A stretch of DNA of 64,000 bases from Laguncularia racemosa (taxonomy: Eukaryota > Streptophyta > Magnoliopsida > Myrtales > Combretaceae). The DNA lies in NCBI GenBank assembly GCA_037954665.1, contig JBBMOL010000073.1:124001-188000 (forward strand), in the 5' to 3' direction. Within the stretch, counting starts at the first letter, position 1. Each line of letters begins with the position of its first letter. The notes under the pieces are model-generated. The model was given only the letters and a program-made list of their open reading frames with translations. It made no database searches and was not told the DNA's origin. This document shows positions 46,401-56,998 of this stretch, piece after piece. Both the position numbers and the translations under genes were made by a program.

Positions 46401-46634
46401 CCTGAGGGTAGATATGGAAAGCTCCAACCCAAAAAGTATGGACCTTATGAAGTTGTGCACAAGATAAACGACAATGCATACGTCATACAACTTCCTGAAG
46501 ATATGAACATTTCTTGTACTTTTAATGTCACGGATTTATCACTTTTCCACCCCGATGACACGCCGTTATATCCTGACGAGAACTTGGGGTCGAGTTCTCC
46601 ATTGGTGGGAGAGAATGATGGAGACACGAGCTGA
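43427..46634 (+). pseudogene. pol of the 41385-47174 element (protease, RT, RNase H, integrase), frameshifted
   Basis: Protease: LIVDGGNCENIIG at about 43470-43505. Reverse transcriptase: VDSRAINKITIGYKFPIPR, then FSKIDLRSGYHQIR and YFDDI (about 44535-44550). The first frameshift falls directly after YFDD and a second lies near 44880. RNase H: DASGVGVGA and AFYSEKL (about 44970-45050). Integrase: zinc-binding HGGGLAGHIG, with one Cys apparently replaced (YYIC near 45640). The catalytic core has all three acidic positions in recognisable context (VVVDRFSKM, TSDRDSKF, GQTEVTNRTL), then YGPYEVV and TFNVTDLS. The frame ends at 46634, 19 bases inside the 3' LTR. The protein cannot be made whole because of the two frameshifts. 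Confidence 0.9.
46604..46615 (+). other. Polypurine tract
   Basis: GGTGGGAGAGAA lies directly before the TGATGG start of the 3' LTR. Confidence 0.85.
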
Positions 46635-47174
46635 TACACGGTTGGTTACATGGCCGTGTAACGAGTCAGGAGAACTTCCAGAAAGACACACGGCCAGAAG
46701 CACGACCATGTATTCAATCAGGAAATCTCACAAAAGCATACACGGTCTCCATACATGGTCAGGAACACGGTCGTGTATTCGATCAGGAAATCCCATAGAA
46801 GCATACACGGTCTCCATATACGGTCAGGAACACGGCCGTGTATTGGGTCAGGATTGTTCACAGAATCATATACGGTTGGGAGGCACGACCGTGTACATGA
46901 CAGAGAATAGACGTGTATAGTAATATTTATTTCCACGTGTAAGTGTATATTTCCTTTTTATGTATCTTTACGGGATAGTATAAATACCAAAGTTAGGTTA
47001 TTTGAGGGTTACTGTTTATTAATTATTTGAAATACACTTTTGAGAGAGGATTTTTCTCTGTTTATCGGTTGTGTGCAACCAGATTTCATCAAAGAGTAAT
47101 TCTTCGTTATTCTTTGTTGTTGTGAAACCAATCCATAATCGGATTCGTTTCGTTACGCTTTCTGCATTGCGTTA
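46616..47174 (+). repeat. 3' LTR (559 bp)
   Basis: It is collinear with 41385-42001 but lacks the 45-bp duplication and a 14-bp piece (CCTCTACACACGGC region). It holds the same 65-bp CACGGCCGTG-type tandem units at 46.69-46.92 kb. Many single-base differences are seen between the two LTRs, so the insertion is not recent. Confidence 0.92.
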
Positions 47175-47179
47175 ATAAA

Positions 47180-48400
47180 ACTTTTTCTTTTGTTCTAGAC
47201 AAAACTTAAGATTTTATCTCTTCCAGTAGGTGATAAAAATTTTTTTGGAATGGGATAAAATAAAATCTCTTAATAAAAAATCCAAAACTAACACTTTTTT
47301 TTTAATCAACATCACTACCACTACAACCATCACTATGGCTAACTCACCATCACTAACTCTACATTACTAACACCACCATTACCACCATCATCGCCATCCC
47401 TATTGGTGCTACTATCACCACCATCATGGCCATTGTTGCCACCATCATCAATGTAGTACAAAAACTAAGTCATCACCACCATCACCAAATTATTACCATC
47501 ATGCCACCACAACCATTTAGACCTCCACTATTACACAACCTTCATTATCATCATTACTACCTCAAAATCCTCCACACACAGCTATTACAATTAAAATACA
47601 TCACCACCACTACTTTGCTTGTCACTTTTATGTTCGAGCCCTTAACATTGCTTGCACCTTCTGTATGTCTCTCTCTCTCTCCAAGTCATTCTTTTATGTG
47701 TTATTTCCACGTCACTCCTTTAAAACCATGTGAAGTATGAGATTCATATTGTATGTATGTGACACCATCAAATGGATCCTTGCATCTATAGTTGTTACCT
47801 TACTTTGCATAAAAAGCTAACTTAGTTTTAAATGAAACTATACAAGTTTTTTTTTTTTTAAAGAATAACTTTATGACATTGCATGGAATGCATGTGTTAC
47901 ACAAACCACAAGTATAAAACATTAGATAGAATGAATGACTATCTAACTTTAATGTAACTTTTAAAATGTTATTGTGAAGGTGAGAAGTACAGTGTAACCT
48001 ACCATGATAATTGATATTGGTATATTGTAAATTAAGAAATTTGATGAGATTATCAAATGTAGGGCACAAGCTAGGCTTGTTGGAAAACCATATATCTATT
48101 TGGTGTTTTGGATATGAATGGTTGAATATGTGTTATGCTAAACAACATGGGCATTTTTTTGCATACTTTTTGTCATGAAAGGCATCATGATAATATATAT
48201 GTAAAACCCATCAATAATATATATATATATATATATATTATATTATATTATATTTAAGACACAATAAAAGATATTTGGATTATGCTAATATAAAAATTAT
48301 AAAGTTGTGTAAGGATATTTTTTAAAGTCTGTAGATTTTAAACCCCCTTACCCCTCCTAAATAAACACCACATCCCCTCTTTTCTTTTTTCCTTATGTTA
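47180..48400. repeat. Low-complexity DNA rich in CAC/CAT triplets and other simple repeats
   Basis: 47300-47620 is dominated by ACC/ATC/CAC triplets (CACCACCATC-type), which creates a false 104-codon frame at 47426-47740. An (AT)n microsatellite lies at about 48210-48242 and a CT run near 47670-47690. No gene is supported. Confidence 0.7.
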
Positions 48401-50400
48401 CTCTCTCTCTCTAGACTATTTCTCTTCACCCTTTATAAATCATGTAAGAAATCAAAGGTAAGTGAGTATATCTATGCATTTCCTTCACATTTTGTGTTAT
48501 TAGGTTAATAAAGAAAGAAGGTTGGTTATAGAAGCGAATCTTTCTCGCAATCTTGGAGAAGTCAAGGTTTAATTAAATAAAGCTTGTTTTTTGTGTGTGT
48601 GTTTGAATGATTAAGGAATATCAAATCTTGGAGAAATTAGTGGTTTTCATGTGTAAATGTGGAATTGGGAAGTACATGAGCACAACACAGCAGTGTTGGA
48701 ACCCATTTAGTCTAAGTACACGCCTAAGCAAAAGAACTTGGCCATGTAGTTTTTAACAAGTGAAACTTCTTTATTGCTTGAGAATTACATGGGGAGGAAC
48801 ATGCTCGTGTTTCCTACCCGTGTATAGTAGCATGCCCTCAACACATGGTTTTTTTTTTTTTTTCCTAGAGAGATATACGAGGAAACAACACACCCTATGT
48901 TCTCACTTGTGTTCTCTACACCTCTCACTAAAACATCGTATTTCATTACTTTTGATACTATATTTTCTCAATCATCAATATGATTAAAGTAGCTAAGTTT
49001 AGCTTAGTTAGGGCTTTAAGTAGTTGTTGTTACAATGTTTGACTAGGTTTGAAGGTAAGGAGAATCAGAATCATGTGATTAATGTAACATCGGGTACATG
49101 TTTATCTTGTATGCTATTCATATGTGCTAGGAATATAAATTGAATGAACTTAATAATTATCTTGTTTATTGCTCGTGCATGATTCAGCCTAAGGATCGAA
49201 GGTGGTAGGATCTTAAGAGCACTCGTTAATAGGTATGTAGTGGTGTCTCTTGTGGAGTTGCACATCGATGTGATGGCCAAAGGTGACAATTCTTAATAAT
49301 AATTGAGAAAGTTTGAGTCGAAAGTAGCTACTCCCAACTTAGGATTATATCGAATGTGAGCATTGTCATGAGTACCATTATGCTAAGTGAGGGAATAAAT
49401 TAAAAGGTAACTAAATTGATTGTTTGTGACATATGTGACATTAAATGTATGTGATACGATCATTGTTTGGCATTTGCATGTGTGTATGACATTTATGTAC
49501 TGAGCATTAACTCACCCTCTTTGTGGGACCTTCTTTTTCAATTGTAGGAATGGATGATTATATAGTTTATAACGAGTTAGGCTTTGATTATGTGCAAGAA
49601 GAGGAAAGTGTGGAATATTTGTATTATTATGATGACTAAAAGTTTATAGAACGAGAACAATGGATGGACTTTCTCATGATGATGTTTGGGTTACATGTAT
49701 TTGGAGATGAGACTTTAATTATTTCTTTTAGTCTTTGTTAATCAATTGTATATTGGAGATAGACTCTAAACCTTATGGTTAGATATGGTTTTAATAGTTT
49801 GTAGCATAGTAGGAGCCATCTTGGACTATAGTGCTATTAGGTTGTTCTATTTATCATGTGATGTATAAATTGTGGTTTAGACTGGATTCTATATACCACT
49901 CAGACATGTTGATGGTTAAATTATGCTATATAAGTTTAGCTAGTTATATAAGCATTTGTGGAATTTTAGATAAATTAAAAGTCTTAACATGTTATTATTT
50001 ATTAATTACACATAGTGGATTGTAATATTCTAGGTTTTGGAATGTTATATTGTATTTTTTTAAAAATAAAAATCTTAAGTTAATGATATGATCCATAGAA
50101 GTTTATTGTCAAGGGCTAAGTAACTTACATAATTAAGTTCTCAAGAAATCCTCATATGGACATACTATAGCATTCTCCTAGACAATGATATGAATATTTT
50201 AATGTTTTTATAATGAATATTAGTTTTGAGCAAAATAAGTATGATAAATATGTATACTTGTAGACCATCTAATTATTGTCTTAAGTTAGATAATATGTTT
50301 ATTATCTCAAAGAACTTAGACTCGCATCAATCATCTAAAGGTTAGTTCATTAATTATTGAGTTTGAGAAGAAGGTTTGGGCACATGATGAAAATTTAAGG
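48401..50400. other. Intergenic DNA, possibly eroded LTR material
   Basis: No coding signal. 48690-48850 has scattered words like CATGCTCGTGTTTCC and CCCGTGTATAG, faintly like the CACGGCCGTG-type LTR repeats elsewhere. About 49.50-49.56 kb has ACTCACCCTC, a pyrimidine run and TTGTAG, the same layout as at 3.3 kb, which may be LTR remains. Confidence 0.35.
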
Positions 50401-51306
50401 TGTTAAGATTAATTCTAGAACAAGGCATATGTCATCCATAAGTCAACATGATCAAATCATATACACATCCATGTAAATATCAATATCATACACTCATAAC
50501 AGTATATCATGGAGTTTTTACTTACCTAGGTCCCATCTTTGATTACTCATAGTAATCTTTGGGTAAATATGTGGGATGATTTTCTTCTCTTAAAAGTACA
50601 AAAAAATTACACTATTACATGCTACTCATGACTAATATCATCTTATCTAGTGTATTTTTAGTTATTTTAACTATTTTCTAAGCTAAATCCTATTTTTTGT
50701 ACACATATCAAAATTATATTTAAATTCTGAAAATAAAATTTTTCTCACACAAGACTAGTCTAGTTTCATGAAGCTCACCTTGAGGATCGTGTTGATGGTC
50801 TTGGTTTGTGATTTGAAGGTCATACATGGAAGTTACGTTAGATTTTTTGTCGTGTTTTTGTTTTCCTTTCTTTTCTATTTCGTCTTCATCCTCTTTCTCT
50901 TCTCCTTATCTCTCTCTCACTTTCTGTCTTTTTGTTTGGCGATTTTGTGGATTCTAGAAGGCTCGGGTTCATTTCCCTTATATATCTAAGATAATTTTTT
51001 ATTTATTGGGTTCATTCGTCTTGTGTGGTAATTTATGTAAATTTAGTAATTTTGATGTTTTAATATGAAATTTTACAACTAAGCTAATTAAATTATTCAA
51101 AGAGTAAATATTTACTCAGAATTTTTATTTGATTATCCTAATTTTATGATTTTGGTTTATTTTATCATTTATTCTAAAATTTTCTACGGTTCGTTTTCTT
51201 CGTGATTATTTCTTTTAATTTAAATTTACACAAAGTATAGTTAAGGCTTTTAATACAATCTTTTAACTATTCCGGTATCATATGTATTCAAATTTTGTAG
51301 ATTTTA
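50400..51306 (-). repeat. Presumed 3' LTR of the chromodomain element
   Basis: It lies directly after the polypurine tract GGGGGG (minus strand of 51313-51318). It contains a minus-strand TATA box (TATATAAGG near 50988-50980) followed by a GA-rich leader, the typical R/U5 layout. The left end is a guess; the segment 50500-50600 has a relative at 10.92 kb. The plus-strand frame at 50768-50989 is a shadow. Confidence 0.55.
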
Positions 51307-51329
51307 TATTCTCCCCCCTTTAAAAGTTT

Positions 51330-54300
51330 TGTCCTCAAAACTTTAGAAACTTACTTGGATCTCTAAATTGTTGAGGGTACTTCTCATTCATCTCATCTTC
51401 TCTTTCCTAGGTAGCTTTTCATTCTAAATGTTGCTCCATTGTACTTTAACATATCTAATAGTCTTGTTGCACAATTCTCAAGTTTAAGTGTCGATAACTT
51501 GAATAGGATGTTCTTGATATGTCAACTTCGGCTGAATTGTCAAGATGACCATCTCGATTGCTCTATTGGGATCTGAGATGTGCTTTTGAAGCAATGACAC
51601 ATAGAAGATGTTGTGGATTCTTAATAACTAAGGAGGTAGAGCTAGTCAATAGGCCACTTTTCTAACCCTTTCTAAAATCTCATATAGCCCTACGTATCTA
51701 GAACTCAATTTTCCTTTTGTTCTAAATCTTCTTGTCCCTTTAATTGGCATTGCCTTCAGATAGATGTGTTCCCTTGGTAGAAACTCAACATCTCTTCTTT
51801 TTAAATCGGTCTAACTCTTTTGATGATCTTAAGTTTCCTTCATTCTTTATCTAATGGTGGCAACCTTGTTTATTGTTTATTGTAGTAAGTCTAGCTCAAT
51901 TATACTTCGTTTGATCCCATCCCAATATAATCGAGATCTACACTTTCTTCCATGTAGGGCTTTGTAAGGAGCCAATGGCAAATGTCATATTCAACCAGTG
52001 GCAAATGTTGATCCCAGCTATATTTGAAATCTAATATGTAAGCTCTTAGCATATCTTCCAACGACTATATTGAATTACAATTTTGTCCCTAAAGCTTGTT
52101 GTAGACTTCTCTAGAATTTTGATACAAAACGTAGATCTTGATTAGATACTATACTGTATGGCACTCCATGGAGTCTTACAATCTCTCAAAGATAGATCCT
52201 AGCTAATTTATCTGTGGAGTAGGTCATATTAACAAGTAAGAAATGAGTAGATTTGGTTAGTCGGTCCAAAATTACCAATATAGCTTCATACCTAGCCCTT
52301 GTCCTTAGTAAAGCTATAACAAAGTCTATAGTATTTGTTCTCACTACCATTCTGGAATCGGTAATAGCTATAGTAGTCCTTCGGGTTTCTAATGTTTGAC
52401 TTTAACCTGCTAGTAGATAGAACATTGAGAGATGAATTGTGATACATCCCTCTTCATGCCTTCTCACCAATAGCCCTTCTTAAGCTCTTGATACATCTTG
52501 GTTCCACCTAGATGTATTGTGTATCCAAAATTGTGGGCTTTGTCCATGATATATTTCTCAACTTTTAATATTTAGGCACACACCATCGACTTCTTAACGT
52601 CAAGACTCCGTCTTGAGCTACTTCATAGTCAATACTGACTCCTTGCTCTACTTTGTTTTGAAGGTCTGTTATCTTTGGGTCATTGAGCTACATCTCTTTT
52701 ATTTTATCCAGGAGAGTAGGTTATACTTCCAAAGTTGCTGTTTATGCTTCCTCCTCATGCCATAAGAATTCAATCCTTAACTTCTCAAATTCTTGTATCA
52801 ACTGTTGTTGTTTAGTTAATAGCACTACTACGTGGCCATGATTCTTTCAACTCAGAGCATCAGCTATGGCATTGGCTTTTTCTAGATGATAGTTGATACT
52901 AAGATTGTAGTCTTTGATGAGCTTGAGTCATCTTCTTTGCTGCATATTGAGCTCCTTTTGAGTAAATAGATATTTCAAGCTCTTGTGATCCATGTAGATT
53001 TCACATTTCTACCTATATAGGTAATGCCTCCATATCTTCAATGAAAATATGATTGCAGCTAGTTCCAGATCATGAGTAAGATAATTCCTTTTGTATGGTT
53101 TCAACTACCAGGAAGCATAAGCTATGATTTTCTTGTTTTGCATTAGAACACATCCTAATTTGTTTCGTGAAGCATCACTGTATACTTAAAAGGGTTCTTC
53201 TTAGTTGGGTAACGTTAAGATAAGAGCTAAGATCAATTGTTTCTTTAACTCTTAAAAGCTTCTCTTGTAGTTATTGGGTTAGTCTAGTCAACAACTTCAA
53301 TATCTATGAAAAGTTCTTCATAAATCTTTTGTAGTATCCAACTAAACTAAGAAAACTTCTTACTTCTATAACCGTAGTGGGTTATTTCTAGTCGATTATG
53401 GCTTTTATCTTAGCTGGATCCACTGTTATGCCTTCACTGGATATAATATGCCCGAAGAGTGCCACTTAACTCATCTAGAACTTGCATTTGGACAAATTTA
53501 CATATGATTGATGTTCCTTCAATAGTTCTAAGGCAATCCTCAGATGTTCTTCATGCTCTAGCTAAGTCTTAGAATAAATTAGAATATCATCGATGAAAAC
53601 CACTATGAAATTATCCACAAATGGCTTGAAGATCTTGTTCATGAGGTCGATAAACGTAGCTACAACATTTGTTAACCTAAATAACATTACTAGAAATTTG
53701 TAATGACCATATCTCATTTGGAAGGTGGTCTTAGGTATGTTTCAACTGATGGAACTTGAATCGCAAATCTATTTGAGAGAAGACACTTGCTTTGCGTAGT
53801 TGATAGAACAAATCATCAATTTTAGGCAACGGATATCTGTTCTTGAGTCACTTTATTTAACTCTTGATAGTTGATACATAGTTGCATAGATTCATCATTC
53901 TTCTTAACGGGTAACATTGGAGCTCTCCAAAGTGGTACACTTGGGTGAATGAATCCCTTCTCTATTAATTCTTGTAATTGCTTCTTTAATTCATTCAACT
54001 CGATTGGGGCCATTTAGTAAGGTGCCTTTGAGATTGGTTTGGTACTAAGCTTTATTTCGATGGTAAAATCTATCTCTCTCGAAAGCAGTAGTCCTAGTAA
54101 TTCTTTAGGAAATACCTCGAGGAATTCATTGATAATAGGTATTTTCTCCAATCTTGACAATTCCTTTTCTATCTCTACTATATTTATTAAACACATGCTC
54201 CAGTTTTCTAGATACTCTCCTCCTTCTTGTAATGCCTTAGCGAAAGCTTATAGATTTCTCTTTGCTTGTCTTTGATATATGATGGTCTCTGATCCTAGAT

Positions 54301-54620
54301 TGTTAAATAACACTTCCTTATTCTTGTAGTCTACATTGGCAAAATGCCTTGATAACCATTCCATTCCCAAGATCGCTTCATAGCCTCTCATGGATAAAAT
54401 GATCAAATCTGCAGGCATGTTTCTTCCTTATATCTCGATTGGGCATTCTTTCACTATCTCTTTAGTGATGGCTTTTTCTTTAGTAAGAGTAATAATCCTT
54501 AAGATCTTTAGAGAAGGTTGAGCTTCCAACTTTTTTCATTAAGCTACAGTCGAACTTATGAAAGAATGTGTAGCTTCTGTGTTGAAGAGAACCAAAGTCG
54601 GTTGAGTAGCGATTAAAATG
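51330..54620 (-). pseudogene. pol of the chromodomain element (protease to chromodomain)
   Basis: The protease segment (about 54.6-54.3 kb) has ATHSFIS, but the catalytic DSG position reads NTE; GYEAILGMEWL follows. Next is the linker EFLEVFPKELLGL (54014-54196). RT begins MAPIELNELKKQLQELIEKGFIHPS, with PMLPVKKNDESMQLCINYQELNKV (53822-54013). Integrase remnants appear at 52.6-52.35 kb (LRRAIGEKA, SRLKSNIRNPKGLL*LLPIPEW). The chromodomain end reads EREDEMNEKYPQQFRDPSKF (about 51.41-51.35 kb, shown in one frame). The PVELKELK-type RT start and the chromodomain fit the Tekay/Del lineage. Stops are frequent. Confidence 0.75.
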
Positions 54621-55099
54621 GATCCTATTGATTACATAATACTCGATTAATTTATAATTTTTACCTACTTAGATCTTTTAATAGTAAATCTTTTATAATT
54701 CTTAACTCTTTTGATTAATCTCCTACTTAAGTTGCATATGTAAAATATTATATATGGGTGAGTCCAAACTTAACATATCCATTACAATATCTCCTTCATT
54801 CGTGTACTTTATAGCTGCCGATTCAATATCATGGTATTTTTTAAGCTCTTCCCTCGCTTAATCTCCTGCATCAGTGCCTTCAACAGCTTTGCCTGTTCCA
54901 AAACTCGGACCTTGTTTACTACTTTTGAGTATGTTTGTAGTTCAAACTCCATGATTCATTCCTACGTATCTATGTTTAGTCTGTTCATGAATAAATGTCA
55001 TTTTAGTGCATCCAAATCTTTGTAAATGTCTGGAGAAAACTATTACAATTGATTAAACTCATTCTCGTATTGATCAATAGTCTTTGTGCCTTTCTTTAG

Positions 55100-55330
55100 C
55101 TAGAACAATTGTCCACTTAGCCATATCTTAATGCTCTCCGGGAAGTATTCTCTAAAAAATTCTTGTTGAAAGGTTTCCCATGAAATCGGTTGAGGCAAAG
55201 CCCTCTGTTTGGCATCCCACCACATCTTGGCTCTCATTTTTAACATGTATGATGCATAAGCTACTTTTTGGTGGTTTGCCACTTCATAGGCCGCAAATGA
55301 TCTTTCCAATTATGCCATCCATTCTTCTAC
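55100..55330 (-). pseudogene. gag of the chromodomain element, part downstream of the insertion
   Basis: The minus-strand text ERSFAAYEVANHQKVAYASY, then MRAKMWWDAKQRALPQ and ISWETFQQEFFREYFPESI is typical capsid sequence of plant chromodomain gypsy elements. Its upstream half resumes at 61048 beyond the inserted element. Confidence 0.75.
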
Positions 55331-56023
55331 TGATATGTGAAACCCTAGGTATGTTATACCTAGAACCTCGACAATGCTAGTTGGTTTCAATTACCCCGAG
55401 GATCGTCTTGAATAAGCAATGCATAACTAGACCCTAATCAAACCCGTTGACTATAACTTAAGTTATCAATAGGTATTCCTAGTAATTCGGTTAAGAATTC
55501 TATGGAAAAGTTCTTTTGCAAAAGAACAAAAAGTGGATTTCGTTTTACTCATGAAAAATGTGTTTTTCATATATCAAAGATAAGATGTCCTCATGGCTAG
55601 CCCTTGCACGGCTTATATAGAGTTATACAAGGATATGGAAAGCTTAAGTTGCCTAATCTACTTGTTTCCTTATCCTCATGTAACCGAGTAGGCAACTAAA
55701 TAATATAAATTATAAACCAAAACAATACAAAAAAATATAATAACAAACCCGCAAATTCCCTTTCCTATTTCGGTTTAATATATAATATTTCTTATTCTAG
55801 AACTTCAAATCCTTGCTTTTCTTCCATGGAAACATGAATTACATTAATAGCTATTGGTTTTCCTTTCGTGTAATTTGATTCCTTGGCTTATAGGTCCATA
55901 CCCAGTCCTTATAGGGAATCATTCATCCTCTTTACTTTAGCTTAGGTCATCGGTCCTCTAATTCCTTGCAATGGATCTTAAGTCCTTGGTTCCGTCTTCT
56001 TAAGTGCTAGATGATCCTCATCA
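55331..56023 (-). repeat. 3' LTR of the nested gypsy element
   Basis: This is a direct repeat of 60350-61042 with scattered point differences. A TATA-like TATATAAGC (minus strand near 55618-55610) fits the promoter. Confidence 0.9.
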
Positions 56024-56630
56024 TTCCCTCCTTCTTCAAAAAGATTCGTCCTCGAATCACCTGCATTATAAAAAGTAAGATCAGAAACATTACAATTGCA
56101 CTTATATTACCGTAGTGACTCAACAAATCAATTTTGTAGGTGTTGTAATTGATGTGCTCCAAGACTTGGAAAAGTCCCTCTCCTTTAGGATGTAATTTAA
56201 GCTTTCGCTGCTCTACAAATCTTTCTTTTCTCAAATGCACCCAAATCCTTTCTCCTAGATGAAACATGGTTTTGATACGTCCCTTTGGTATTAGCCACTC
56301 TCGGATTGCATCCAATTTCTTTGCATCTACGGCTATGCCATTTGTACCTGTCACAAAGTTAAAAGAAAACACCATACTAGGTAACGAAAGGTTAATATCA
56401 GTATAAGTAAAATAAGCATCCATGTATATAAGTATAAGTAGTCGTTTCCTTGCCAACATTGCATTCTTAACCTCACTTTTTCCGGTAATTTTCTCTCCTC
56501 TCAATGTTTCATACTCTTTTCCCTCATAGCTCACTAGTGTTTGTCTCTCACTCTTTTCTTTTTTCTCTCCCTGCTCTTGCACACTCGTGTTTCGCTCTAA
56601 ATTCTTTTGCCATCCGCATTTGATCCTCAA
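56007..56630 (-). pseudogene. Fused pol remnant of the nested element (RT end joined to integrase end)
   Basis: An open frame of 207 codons reads through a charged linker. Residues 92-116 (GTNGIAVDAKKLDAIREW) are the segment just after the RT catalytic core. Residues 123-170 (LGERIWVHLRKERF, LFQVLEHINYNTYKIDLL) are the integrase C-terminal region. The RT catalytic motifs, RNase H and the integrase core are absent, so a deletion fused the two ends in frame. The last codons overlap the 3' LTR. Confidence 0.75.
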
Positions 56631-56739
56631 TAGCTTCCCATGGTTTCCGTGGAATTAGAACCACCTTCCTTTTGTTTAGAACAAACGCATATTGGTTCTT
56701 GTACCCATCATACATCACCTTCCTATCAAACTGTCATGG

Positions 56740-56998
56740 TCACCCTAACAATATGTGGCTAGCCTGCATGGGTACCACATCACACATAACCTTATCTTTG
56801 TAGCTTCCTATGGAAAAGGCTATAAAAACCTGCTTGGTCACCTTAACCTCCCCGCATTCACTCAACCACTGTAATTGATATGGTCTAGAATGCTTCACTG
56901 CTTTCAACTGTACCTTTTCTACTAGCAAAGTGCTAGCAACATTAGTGCAGCTGCCACTATTGATTATCAAGCTACAGACTCTACCCTGCACATGATAC
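56740..56998 (-). pseudogene. Protease fragment of the nested element
   Basis: GRVCSLIINSGSCTNVAST is the retropepsin active-site region, but the catalytic Asp of the D-(S/G)-G motif reads Asn (INSG). KQVFIAFSIGSYKDKVMCD and ASHILLG follow. The hAT-like element separates it from gag. No start codon is needed because it was part of a polyprotein. Confidence 0.8.

Larger units (their letters stand above)
41385..47174 (+). mobile_element. Near full-length Ty3/gypsy retrotransposon with 5-bp TSD, inactivated
   Basis: LTRs lie at 41385-42001 and 46616-47174, with perfect ATAAA duplications (41380-41384, 47175-47179). A primer site follows the left LTR and a polypurine tract precedes the right one. 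The interior carries gag, protease, RT, RNase H and integrase in the gypsy order. No chromodomain is visible after the integrase. The body is almost collinear with an intact element but has at least six in-frame stops and two frameshifts. Confidence 0.93.

Noticed and set aside
47426..47740. 104-codon plus-strand frame rich in His, Thr and Leu
   Set aside because: It is created by CAC/CAT/ACC triplet repeats and has no domain-like sequence.
50768..50989. Phe-rich 73-codon plus-strand frame resembling a membrane segment
   Set aside because: It is the complement of the GA-rich leader of a minus-strand LTR.
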